A stretch of DNA of 64,000 nucleotides from Actinomycetes bacterium. Its GTDB lineage: Bacteria; Actinomycetota; Actinomycetes; Mycobacteriales; Mycobacteriaceae. The notes under the pieces were generated by a model. The model was not told where the DNA came from. It searched no databases and saw only the letters and a program-made list of their open reading frames with translations. The stretch lies in NCBI GenBank assembly GCA_023461275.1, contig JAEYMI010000040.1, positions 62,001-126,000 of the forward strand, in the 5' to 3' direction. Each line of letters starts with the position of its first letter. Position 1 is the first letter of the stretch. The position numbers were made by a program, and so were the translations under genes. Shown here one piece after another: positions 17,801 to 25,511 of this stretch.

Positions 17801-18412
17801 TCATGCGTCGGCCCCCAGGACGAAAGCGAGTTGCGCGAGCACGACATCGCGGTAGTCCATGTCGTCTGATCCGCGGTGTCCGAGGACGACCGGGTAGAGC
17901 AGGCCGTCCATCGTCGCTACGGCCACATCGACAATCGCCGATGTCGCGAACCGCGGCGTGAACGAGCCCCCGTCGACGCCTCGACGCACCGCATTGGTGA
18001 AGGGCTCCCGATACTGCTCGGCAAGAGCGGCGGCATGTTCGCGCAACTCGGAGTCATGCGCGGCGGCGGTCCAGAACTCCATTAGCATCCGCCACGTCGC
18101 AAGACTCGTGGACAGCCCTCGATCGACCAGCGCGACCAACTGCTGCCACGGGTCATCGAACCCCGCGGCAAGCTCGTGCAGCGCCGCCACTTCGCCGGAG
18201 GTGGCGCCTGTCAGCGCCTCGATCAGCATGTCCTCCCGCGAACCGAAGTAGCCCTGAAGCGTGCTAACGGCGACGCCCGACGCTTCCGACACATCGATGA
18301 ACCGAGTGCCCGCGAATCCACGATCCGCCAGCACCTCTACGACCTGACTGAGAACCACTGTGCGCCGCGCACCGCCAGCACGCCTCGTGCGGCCCGAACC
18401 TGACTTGCTCAT
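17801..18412 (-). CDS. TetR-family regulator
   Basis: 203 residues. The N-terminal helix-turn-helix reads VVEVLADRGFAGTRFIDVSE then ASGVAVSTLQGYFGSREDML. The ligand domain contains tryptophan-rich WRMLMEFWTAAAH, suggesting an aromatic or lipophilic inducer. The start codon lies inside a 40-bp palindrome, so autorepression is very likely. Thirty-seven bases separate it from the ASCH gene, which with the VOC gene makes a three-gene unit. Confidence 0.87.
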   Translation of the reverse strand: MSKSGSGRTRRAGGARRTVVLSQVVEVLADRGFAGTRFIDVSEASGVAVSTLQGYFGSREDMLIEALTGATSGEVAALHELAAGFDDPWQQLVALVDRGLSTSLATWRMLMEFWTAAAHDSELREHAAALAEQYREPFTNAVRRGVDGGSFTPRFATSAIVDVAVATMDGLLYPVVLGHRGSDDMDYRDVVLAQLAFVLGADA

Positions 18413-18447
18413 GCCCCTACCGTATCACAATACGGTAGGGGCATGAG
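18408..18447. promoter_or_regulatory. 40-bp palindrome overlapping the tetR start codon
   Basis: Left arm CTCATGCCCCTACCGTA (18408-18424), spacer TCACAA, right arm TACGGTAGGGGCATGAG (18431-18447): 17-bp arms with no mismatch. The inner part CTACCGTA-N6-TACGGTAG looks like a TetR operator. The left arm contains the tetR start codon and its GGGG ribosome-binding site on the reverse strand, so the messenger could also fold over its own start. Confidence 0.8.
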
Positions 18448-18530
18448 TGGCGCCGGGGTGGAGCTAGAGTGCACCCATTTTTTGTTTGCCGACATGTTCG
18501 TCGCCTCGCCGCATGCCCCACGCGGCACTT

Positions 18531-18552
18531 TATAATTTCGTAATTACGTAAT
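18531..18552 (+). promoter_or_regulatory. AT-rich promoter with overlapping palindromes
   Basis: A consensus -10 box TATAAT at 18531-18536 is followed by two overlapping 10-bp palindromes, CGTAATTACG (18539-18548) and ATTACGTAAT (18543-18552). No clear -35 is visible. It stands 39 bases before the beta-lactamase-like gene. In such GC-rich DNA an AT-rich palindrome is a good candidate site for the ArsR-like regulator encoded at 19646. Confidence 0.5.
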
Positions 18553-18590
18553 AATATGACGCTGAACGTCCACCACCAAGGAGCGAACCC

Positions 18591-19649
18591 ATGCGCTCGG
18601 CACTCGTCTTGTTCATCGCCATCACCGCGGTCATCGCCGGACCGATGTCGCAGCCATCAGCGTTGGTCGCGGCCGGATGCGCCACCCCCGCGACCACCGA
18701 CGTCGGCACCGTCGACGGATGGATCGGCTATCTGCACGCCCACCCGGATCGCTACGGCCTCGACGTCACTCCCCTGCGCGGCGAACCGATCCGGCACAAT
18801 GCCACCGCGCCGCTTCCCACCGCTTCGTCGATCAAGCTGGTCCACCTCGCCGCCTACACCCAAGCCGTGGCCGCCGGCCGAATCCGGTCCGACGACACCG
18901 TTTCCGCGGGCGAATGGGAGCGGTGGTATTTCCCGCTCGACGGAGGTGCGCACATCGCGTCGTTGAAGTACCTGGGCATCCCGTCGGCCAATGGTGTCGC
19001 TTCTGATCCCGCGCGTCGGGTTACCTTCGGCCAACTCGCCGACGTGATGATCCGGTTCTCCGACTCCGCCGCCCCGGACCTGTTCCGCGAACGACTCGGC
19101 GACGATGCGTTGCGCGACATCATGATTCGCTACCACCTCGGGCACGATGTGCCCAGTCTGCTCGGGTTGTATCTCGCCTTCGTCGATCCCGGCCTGAAAA
19201 CCGCGGCACAACGCGATCATGCGGCACGCCGCTACCACGACGACCCGGCATACGCGACACAGATGCTGGTGCGTGCCACCGGCATCAACGTCGCCACGGT
19301 GTCGAGCGAGTCGACCATCCGAGCCACCCCGTCGTCGTTGACCTCACTGATGACCGACATCGCCGACGGCAGCCTCGGCCCGGGAGCCGGCGAGACCAGA
19401 CGCATCCTCGAATACCAGGGCACCCGACCGGACGGCTCGACGGTCGGCTTCAAGGGTGGCAGCCTCCCCGGCATCCTGACCGAGGTCTTCGAATACCGGA
19501 GCGCGCAAGGCCGCACCGCGGTCGGCACGCTGATGCTCCACAACCTGCCGGCATCCGACCTCGAGCACGACCAGTACAGCCATCAGCAGTTGCTGCTCGG
19601 CGCGCTCACCGACGACCGGGTCGCCCGAGCGTTACGGTGCATCGTGTGA
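18591..19649 (+). CDS. Exported class-A beta-lactamase-like serine hydrolase
   Basis: 352 residues with a signal peptide (ALVLFIAITAVIAGPMSQPS). The serine-hydrolase motifs are present: S-x-x-K at S79-K82 in TASSIKLVHL, S-D-S in RFSDSAAPDL (SDN in true class A enzymes), and K-G-G in GFKGGSLPG (KTG). The domain matches the beta-lactamase class A (PF13354) fold. No Glu166-type E-x-x-L-N motif stands out, so cell-wall or ester hydrolysis is as likely as antibiotic breakdown. An ArsR-like gene overlaps its end. Confidence 0.8.
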   Translation: MRSALVLFIAITAVIAGPMSQPSALVAAGCATPATTDVGTVDGWIGYLHAHPDRYGLDVTPLRGEPIRHNATAPLPTASSIKLVHLAAYTQAVAAGRIRSDDTVSAGEWERWYFPLDGGAHIASLKYLGIPSANGVASDPARRVTFGQLADVMIRFSDSAAPDLFRERLGDDALRDIMIRYHLGHDVPSLLGLYLAFVDPGLKTAAQRDHAARRYHDDPAYATQMLVRATGINVATVSSESTIRATPSSLTSLMTDIADGSLGPGAGETRRILEYQGTRPDGSTVGFKGGSLPGILTEVFEYRSAQGRTAVGTLMLHNLPASDLEHDQYSHQQLLLGALTDDRVARALRCIV

Positions 19650-20170
19650 CCGACGCCGCAGCAGGGAGCAGCGCCGCAGAGGACGGCGCGCGAATCGACG
19701 CCCTCGAGCGCAGGCTCGCCCGCCTCGAGCAGCTCGTCGAGCATCTCTCACCCGCGGGCTCTGAGTTGCCCGAGAGCGCCGGCGAACCAATCGACCGCCC
19801 GGCCGACGACGTCGTCGGCTATCAGGGAGCGGTTGATCTCGCCGGCCCGGTGTCGTGGGAGATCCGCTACCACGCTCCGGCGATTCTGAATCTACCTACC
19901 GACGCTCTTGCGGATGTCTTTGCCGCACTTGGACATCCGGTGCGAATCACCATCGTTCGCAGACTGCTCGCAGCGAATGCCTCGGTGACCGAACTCCAGG
20001 AGACCGGCGAGTTCGGCACGTCGGGTCAGCTCTATCACCATCTGAAGATCCTGACCACCGCGTCGGTGGTCACCAAGGTAGGTCGCAATGAGTACGCGAT
20101 CACGCCAACCCATGTGGTGCCGACACTGGTCGCACTTCTCGCGGCCGGGGACATCACCGGATCCCTGTGA
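19646..20170 (+). CDS. ArsR-like winged-helix regulator with N-terminal coiled coil
   Basis: 174 residues from GTG 19646, whose GTGA overlaps the stop of the preceding gene; GTG 19637 is another possible start. Residues about 14-35 (RIDALERRLARLEQLVEHLS) form a coiled coil. The C-terminal half is the ArsR-type helix-turn-helix (ALADVFAALGHPVRITIVRR, TSGQLYHHLKILTTASVVTK, NEYAITPTHVVPTLVALLAA). No metal-binding cysteines are present, so the signal is not a metal by the usual motifs. Overlap with the beta-lactamase-like gene implies a regulator-target pair. Confidence 0.8.
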   Translation: MTDAAAGSSAAEDGARIDALERRLARLEQLVEHLSPAGSELPESAGEPIDRPADDVVGYQGAVDLAGPVSWEIRYHAPAILNLPTDALADVFAALGHPVRITIVRRLLAANASVTELQETGEFGTSGQLYHHLKILTTASVVTKVGRNEYAITPTHVVPTLVALLAAGDITGSL

Positions 20171-20232
20171 CCACCTCGCGGCCTTGATGACGGGTAGTCG
20201 ATTGTTCACCTTCATGTCGTAACATCCCGCGC

Positions 20233-20394
20233 ATGCTCGAGGACTTGAACAAGGCGGCCAAGAAGGTCGGACTGCATGTTGCGCCGGGGAAGAAGAAGGA
20301 CCAGTACTCGGTCCGCAAGGCAAAGAGCGGCAAGCTCGTCGCGAAGAACCTCGATTCCGACGAGGTCGAGAAGATCATCAAGGACCGCAAGTAG
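20233..20394 (+). CDS. Lysine-rich small protein (53 aa), unknown
   Basis: MLEDLNKAAKKVGLHVAPGK is followed by DQYSVRKAKSGKLVAKNLDS and an EVEKIIKDRK ending. Fourteen of 53 residues are lysine. The sequence is predicted helix, short strands, helix with no signal peptide. The coding periodicity is good (G/C at most third positions) and a stop TAG ends the frame cleanly. I do not recognise the family; it looks like a cytoplasmic nucleic-acid or ribosome-associated small protein. It stands alone between the ArsR-like and amine oxidase genes. Confidence 0.6.
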   Translation: MLEDLNKAAKKVGLHVAPGKKKDQYSVRKAKSGKLVAKNLDSDEVEKIIKDRK

Positions 20395-20404
20395 TTTCAC
20401 GCCA

Positions 20405-20424
20405 TTACCCTGACGATCGGGTAA
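20405..20424 (+). terminator. Weak hairpin after the 53-aa gene
   Basis: TTACCC (20405-20410) and GGGTAA (20419-20424) can pair across an 8-base loop, ten bases after the stop. No T-run follows, so termination is only possible, not shown. Confidence 0.3.
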
Positions 20425-20448
20425 CCGACTGCTAGTCTGCCGTTACTT

Positions 20449-20464
20449 CAGGTCAAATGACCTG
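20449..20464. promoter_or_regulatory. Candidate TetR operator upstream of the amine oxidase
   Basis: CAGGTCA, AA, TGACCTG: 7-bp perfect arms, 22 bases before the GTG start of the amine oxidase gene. A TAGTCT box about 15 bases upstream could be the -10, placing the repeat over the transcription start. The TetR gene inside the same cluster (22047) is the obvious candidate to bind it. Confidence 0.5.
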
Positions 20465-20485
20465 TTCGACGGAGGGCGGGTAGGT

Positions 20486-22030
20486 GTGGGGAACCGACTA
20501 GGGGCGGACAACCGGCCGGCGCCGGACACTCAAGTGGTGCCGGACAATCGGGTCGTTCTGGACAAGGCAGTCGGTCGTCGAACAGTGCTCGGTGGAGCGG
20601 CGACGTTGGGTCTGGCAGCAGCCGCGTCGTCCCTGGGCTCCGGACATGCCGGCGCGGTGCCGAACCGCAGCGTTGACGTCGCCGTCGTCGGCGGTGGACT
20701 ATCCGGACTGGCCGCCGCCAAAGACCTCGCCGCCGCCGGCGCCTCGGTGGTCGTGCTCGAGGCCCGCGAACGAGCCGGCGGCCGGGTACACAACATCTCC
20801 ACACCGCGGCTACACGCAACCCTCGATGCCGGCGCCGAGTTCATCGGGCCGACGCAGACCCACATCGCGGCGCTCGCCCGCGAATACGGCGTTCAGACCC
20901 TGCGCACCTACAACAACGGCGACAGCATCTTCTGGTACTCCGGTCAGGCACAACGGATGTCGGCCGCACTACCGCTGCCCATCGACGCCGCGACAGCCGA
21001 GGCCGGACCGGCGCTGGCCCGCGTCCAGGCAGAGGCGCTGGCCGGCTTCCCGGTCGGCGAGCCGTGGAAACATCCCAACGCGCGCTACCTGGACTCGATC
21101 ACGTGGCAGCAGTACACCAACCAGCTGGTGTCCTCACCGAAAGCCCGAGCACTGATGGCGGTCGCCATGTCGGCGGCACTCTCGGTACGGCCCGACGAAC
21201 TCTCCGCGCTGTACTACCTCAACTACATCGCCGCGGCCGGCGACGAGCAGAACCCCGGCACACTGATCAGACTGCTCAGCACCGACGGCGGAGCCCAGGA
21301 ACGCCTGTTCTCAGGCGGAGCGGCACAGATCCCGCTCCGGATGGCCGCGTCCCTCGGCTCCAGAGTGGTCTACCGCGCACCGGTCCGTTCCATCGGATGG
21401 GACGCCCGGCGGGCCAGCGTGACCACCGACGCGGGCACGGTCACCGCACGCAAGGTCATCGTCGCCATGTCACCGGCGATAAGCGACCAGATCTCTTACC
21501 TCCCAGGGCTTCCCGCCTCCCGCCTGGGCATCACCCGCGGCTATCGGATGGGGGCGATCAGCAAGTTCTCCGCCGTCTACGCCCGCCCGTTCTGGCGTGA
21601 CAAGGGACTCTCGGGCCAGGTCTACGGCAACGGCCGACCCATCGATGTGACCTTCGAGAGTTACGCCGAGGGCAAGCACATACTGATGGGCTTCATCTCC
21701 GCCGACGCGATGCGGCGCCTCGACCACGCACCGGAGAGTCAACTTGTCGCCGAGTGCATCAAGAACTTCGTCGACTACTTCGGTCCGGAAGCGCGCGACG
21801 TGCTCGACTACGGCATCTTCAAATGGGATCTGGAGCCCTGGTCGAGAGGTGGCCCGGTCGCGGTCAGCTCCCCCGGCACACTCACCACCCATGGCCCGGC
21901 GCTGCGCGCACCGGTCGGCCCCATCCACTGGGCCGGCACCGAGACCGCGGCTTACTGGACCGGCTATATGGACGGCGCGGTGCGTTCCGGACAGCGGGCC
22001 GCCCGCGAAGTCCTTCGCGCGCTGCGCTGA
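20486..22030 (+). CDS. Tat-exported flavin amine oxidase
   Basis: 514 residues from GTG 20486, after GGAGGGCGGG. A twin-arginine signal (GRRTVLGGAATLGLAAAASS) precedes the FAD dinucleotide motif VVGGGLSGLAAAKDLAAAGA and LEARERAGGRVHNIS, typical of monoamine oxidase / L-amino acid oxidase proteins. The C-terminal FAD signature is IHWAGTETAAYWTGYMDGAV. Substrates of this family are primary or secondary amines. It opens a cluster with a TetR regulator and a Tat-exported ceramidase, which suggests a lipid amine such as sphingosine; that is inference. Confidence 0.85.
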   Translation: MGNRLGADNRPAPDTQVVPDNRVVLDKAVGRRTVLGGAATLGLAAAASSLGSGHAGAVPNRSVDVAVVGGGLSGLAAAKDLAAAGASVVVLEARERAGGRVHNISTPRLHATLDAGAEFIGPTQTHIAALAREYGVQTLRTYNNGDSIFWYSGQAQRMSAALPLPIDAATAEAGPALARVQAEALAGFPVGEPWKHPNARYLDSITWQQYTNQLVSSPKARALMAVAMSAALSVRPDELSALYYLNYIAAAGDEQNPGTLIRLLSTDGGAQERLFSGGAAQIPLRMAASLGSRVVYRAPVRSIGWDARRASVTTDAGTVTARKVIVAMSPAISDQISYLPGLPASRLGITRGYRMGAISKFSAVYARPFWRDKGLSGQVYGNGRPIDVTFESYAEGKHILMGFISADAMRRLDHAPESQLVAECIKNFVDYFGPEARDVLDYGIFKWDLEPWSRGGPVAVSSPGTLTTHGPALRAPVGPIHWAGTETAAYWTGYMDGAVRSGQRAAREVLRALR

Positions 22031-22046
22031 TCACCAAGAGTCACCC

Positions 22047-22670
22047 ATGGCCAGAATGCCCACCGCACAGCGTCGAGAACTGTTGCTGGATTCAGCTTTT
22101 CACGTCATCGCCCGACACGGCGTCGACGGCGCCACCACCCGCGCGATCTGCGCCGAGGCCGGCGTCACACTGTCCACGTTCCACTATGTGTTCGCCTCCC
22201 GCGACGACCTGCTCGCCGCGCTCGTACAGCGCGGCATCGCCGCGGAGCTGACCGTGATCTCCGCCGCGCTGGAATCCGCGGCCACCTGCGACAGCCGCGG
22301 CCGGGACGGCTTGCTCACCATCCTCACCGATGCACTGACCGGCTACCTCGACGGAGTCATCGATGATCCCGAACGCGAGCAGGCGATGATCTCGCTGAAC
22401 CAGTACGCCCGCCAGACCGAGGGGCTCGCCGCCTTCGGCCGCGAGATGTACCTGCAGTACTACCAGGTGGTCGAGCTGGGTCTGGCCGCGGCGGCCGCCC
22501 AGGCCGGGGTCCGATTCAATCGCCCCACCGCCGACCTCGCACCGCTGGTCGTCGCCGCCACCGATGGAATGACGTTGGCGTACTTGAATACTCGCGATCG
22601 TCGGATCTGCGAGACGATCGTGGAGGCAACCGTCACCCTGCTGAGTCTGCATATCAGCGAGGCCCCGTGA
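22047..22670 (+). CDS. TetR-family regulator of the amine oxidase / ceramidase cluster
   Basis: 207 residues from ATG 22047 (MARMPTAQRRELLLDSAFHV). The helix-turn-helix is DGATTRAICAEAGVTLSTFH, followed by YVFASRDDLLAALVQRGI. The frame is open upstream over the amine oxidase gene but the family start is clear. It lies 16 bases after the amine oxidase, and its stop overlaps the ceramidase start (ATGA at 22667), so the three are one transcript with the regulator in the middle. Confidence 0.88.
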   Translation: MARMPTAQRRELLLDSAFHVIARHGVDGATTRAICAEAGVTLSTFHYVFASRDDLLAALVQRGIAAELTVISAALESAATCDSRGRDGLLTILTDALTGYLDGVIDDPEREQAMISLNQYARQTEGLAAFGREMYLQYYQVVELGLAAAAAQAGVRFNRPTADLAPLVVAATDGMTLAYLNTRDRRICETIVEATVTLLSLHISEAP

Positions 22671-24736
22671 ACACGCGCCGCACGCCTGCCACGGACCTGA
22701 CGCGTAGATCCCTCCTCGCCGGAGCAGCCGCGACCATCGGCGGTGGTGTTGCCGCGCACGTCGTCGGCAGTTCACCGGCGCACGCCGCACCGGCCTCGGC
22801 ACAAAGCCCGTCTTATCTCGTCGGCTGCGGTATCGCCGACATGACCGGCGCCATCGCTGGGCAGGGCATGATGGGCTACTCCGACGCCGACCAGGTTGCC
22901 GACGGGTTGCTGCAACGATGCTGGGCGCGGGCCTACATCGTCGTCGACCGCGCCACCGGAGCGCGGGTCGTATTCGTCACCAGCGACATCGCCTGCCTGT
23001 TCCAATCCCATCACATGGAACTGATGCGGTTGCTGGGCAAGCGATTCGGGTCGCTCTACACCGAACGCAACGTGAATCTCAACGCCACCCACACCCATGC
23101 CTCATGCGGTGGCACGGCGTGGGATTTCGCGTACTCGCTGGCCGCCTACGGATTCAAGAAGAACTCGTTCGACGCCGAGTTGCATGGCATCTACACCGCC
23201 ATCGTCCGCGCGCACGACAACCTCGCGCCGGGCACCATCAGCATCGGGCGCGACGAACTCCACAACGCCAGCGCGAACCGGTCGCGGGTCGCCTTCGACC
23301 GCAATCCCGCATCGGATCGACGGCACTTCCCCAACGCCATCGATCCGGCCGTGACCGTTCTGCGTCTGCGGCAGGGATCCCGTGACGTCGGCGCCATCTG
23401 CTGGTTCTCCACTCACGGAACCTCACTGACCGACGCCAACACCCTCATCGCCGGTGACAACAAGGGCTACGCCAGTAACCGGTGGGAAACCGATGAACCG
23501 GGCATCGTCGCAGCCTTCCCGCAGACCAATTCCGGCGACATGACCCCCAACCTGAATCTGATCAAGATGCATCCGAGTGGGCCCACCGACGATCATCGGC
23601 TCAACTGTTCGATCATCGGCGAACGCCAATACCGCGCCGGCCGTGCGGCGTTCGACTCGGCACGGCCGATGACCCGCGGCGGCGTCGACGCGATCGTGCG
23701 CTACGTGGACATGTCATCGGTCCGCATCGACGGCGTCTACACCCCCGAGTGCAGGCCCGCGCGCACGACGCCAGCGATGATGGGTGCGGCGGCCGCGGCC
23801 ACGAGCATGGAGGACAACAACAAGTCCCAGCTGTCATTCCTCACCGAAGGAATGACCAATCCCCTTGTGTCGGCGTTCGGCGGCGACCGACGTCCGCCGG
23901 TGTCGCCATGGATTCACGACATGCAGGCGCCGAAATTGATCGTCTTCCCGCTCGGCCTGATGCCGCCGGCCCCATGGATTCCGCAGGTGGTGCCGCTGCA
24001 GATCCTGCGCATCGGCGAGCTGGTGTTGGTGGCGGTCCCGGCCGAGGTCACGATCGTGGCCGGGCTGCGGCTTCGGTCCACCGTCGCCGACGCCATGCGG
24101 GTCGGCATGGACAACGTTCTCGTGCAGGGTTATTCGAATGCCTACACCCAGTACGTGACCACACCGGAGGAATACGACACCCAGCAGTACGAGGGTGGCG
24201 AGACACAGTTCGGGCGGTGGACGTTGTCGGCGTACCTGCAGGAGTTCGACACGCTGGCCGGCGCGATGGCCGCCGGCCGCACGGTGACGCGTGGCCCGGC
24301 CCCGCTGGACAAGTCGTCGTTCCAGCCCGATCTTCTCCCACCGGTACCGCCCGACCGACCCGTCGCCGGACACGCCTATGGCGATGTACTGGTGGCGCCG
24401 AAGGACTCCTACCACCCGGGCGAGACGGTGGTCGCCGAGTTCGTCGGAGCGCATCCCAACAATGACTTCCGCACCGGCAGAACATATCTCGAGGTACAGA
24501 AACTCTCCGGAACCCAGTGGTCAACGGTCGCCACCGACAACGACTGGTCCACCGAGCTGCGCTGGCGACGTCCGTCTGGCGGCCCGGACGCCTCGGTGAT
24601 CACCATCCGGTGGACGATCCCCGACGGCACCACCGGCAGGTTCCGCATCGTCTACCACGGTGACAGCCGCAGCTCGTCAGGTCGCACACGGTCATTCACC
24701 GGGTCGACAGATGCGTACCGGGTCGTTCACCGATGA
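22667..24736 (+). CDS. Tat-exported neutral ceramidase
   Basis: 689 residues. A twin-arginine signal (TRRSLLAGAAATIGGGVAAH) ends near Ala-His-Ala at about 40. The catalytic domain has the ceramidase opening GCGIADMTGAIAGQGMMGYS, the zinc motif NATHTHASCGG, and the catalytic serine in NSGDMTPNLN. A C-terminal immunoglobulin-like domain (about 570-685) ends the protein. Neutral ceramidases hydrolyse ceramide to sphingosine and fatty acid outside the cytoplasm. Mycobacteriales do not normally make sphingolipids, so the substrate is presumably host- or environment-derived. Confidence 0.9.
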   Translation: MNTRRTPATDLTRRSLLAGAAATIGGGVAAHVVGSSPAHAAPASAQSPSYLVGCGIADMTGAIAGQGMMGYSDADQVADGLLQRCWARAYIVVDRATGARVVFVTSDIACLFQSHHMELMRLLGKRFGSLYTERNVNLNATHTHASCGGTAWDFAYSLAAYGFKKNSFDAELHGIYTAIVRAHDNLAPGTISIGRDELHNASANRSRVAFDRNPASDRRHFPNAIDPAVTVLRLRQGSRDVGAICWFSTHGTSLTDANTLIAGDNKGYASNRWETDEPGIVAAFPQTNSGDMTPNLNLIKMHPSGPTDDHRLNCSIIGERQYRAGRAAFDSARPMTRGGVDAIVRYVDMSSVRIDGVYTPECRPARTTPAMMGAAAAATSMEDNNKSQLSFLTEGMTNPLVSAFGGDRRPPVSPWIHDMQAPKLIVFPLGLMPPAPWIPQVVPLQILRIGELVLVAVPAEVTIVAGLRLRSTVADAMRVGMDNVLVQGYSNAYTQYVTTPEEYDTQQYEGGETQFGRWTLSAYLQEFDTLAGAMAAGRTVTRGPAPLDKSSFQPDLLPPVPPDRPVAGHAYGDVLVAPKDSYHPGETVVAEFVGAHPNNDFRTGRTYLEVQKLSGTQWSTVATDNDWSTELRWRRPSGGPDASVITIRWTIPDGTTGRFRIVYHGDSRSSSGRTRSFTGSTDAYRVVHR

Positions 24737-24788
24737 CATACGCTCTATCCGTCACATCGGGGTTACTTCACTGGAGGGGAAAACGTTC

Positions 24789-25403
24789 ATGCGACTGATC
24801 AGATCGCTCGCTCTCATCATCTCGTCGACCGCTATCACACTGCTCGTGCTGGCCACCGGGACCGCGCACGCGGCACCGGTGTCAGGCCTGACGCCGTCGT
24901 ACGTGGCGAGCACCTCGGCCGATAAGCAGTCGATCATCACCACCCTGACCAATGCCACCATCGCCCACCAGGTCTCCGGCAACAACCTGGTGGTGGTCAA
25001 CCGTCACGGTGACGCCATCAGCACCATTCCGCTGTCGACGACCCTCAACGGTGTGAATGTCCCGCTGCGCCAGCAGGTCAGCGCCGACCGCACCCGCGTG
25101 ACCCTTACCCCGGATCTCACCGCGTCGGCACGCGCCGCGATCGCCGCCGGTGTGCATCCCGCGTCGGCGAAGAAGGATCAGGCCTGGAATTCGATGGTCT
25201 GGCACATCACCAACGGCTGGAACCGCGGTGGCGCCATCGCGGCCGCCGTGGGTGCGCTGATCGGACTCGTCGTCGGCTGCCTGGTGATCCTGGGATGCCT
25301 GTGGGCCGCTGCCGCTGGTGCTGCCATCGGCGCCGTGATCGGCATCAACAACGGCGATCCCTATGCAGCCCAGTCGATTCTGAACTGGCTCAACACCCCG
25401 TAG
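24789..25403 (+). CDS. Secreted protein with C-terminal glycine-zipper helix, unknown
   Basis: 204 residues from ATG 24789, with GGAGGGG upstream. A signal peptide (LALIISSTAITLLVLATGTA, then HAAP) is followed by a domain of about 110 residues (IVTLTNATIAHQVSGNNLV-like strands and ISTIPLSTTLNGVNVPLRQQ). Near the end lies a long Gly/Ala hydrophobic segment, GALIGLVVGCLVILGCLWAA followed by AGAAIGAVIGI, which looks like a glycine zipper. I recall similar proteins in Nocardia, Gordonia and Rhodococcus with no assigned function. Translation in frame further upstream overlaps the ceramidase and is not real. Confidence 0.7.
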   Translation: MRLIRSLALIISSTAITLLVLATGTAHAAPVSGLTPSYVASTSADKQSIITTLTNATIAHQVSGNNLVVVNRHGDAISTIPLSTTLNGVNVPLRQQVSADRTRVTLTPDLTASARAAIAAGVHPASAKKDQAWNSMVWHITNGWNRGGAIAAAVGALIGLVVGCLVILGCLWAAAAGAAIGAVIGINNGDPYAAQSILNWLNTP

Positions 25404-25440
25404 TCTCCGCGTTACCCACAACTGAACATCTGAAGCGATC

Positions 25441-25511
25441 AACGTCTCGCTGACGCGTCACCCCGGCGCAGTACAGATTCAGTACACCCGGGCACGCATC
25501 AGCGAGACGTT
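25441..25511 (-). terminator. 18-bp inverted repeat at the convergent gene ends
   Basis: Left arm AACGTCTCGCTGACGCGT (25441-25458) and right arm ACGCATCAGCGAGACGTT (25494-25511), with one mismatch and a 35-base loop in which CCCGG/CCGGG and GTAC can pair further. The right arm is the last six codons region of the DUF4185 gene. In the leftward transcript this makes a long strong hairpin just after the stop; it may stop both converging transcripts. Confidence 0.5.

Noticed and set aside
18443..18532. 29-codon frame starting at the ATG mirrored in the palindrome
   Set aside because: The ATG and ribosome-binding bases on this strand exist only because of the palindrome; the peptide has no recognisable feature.
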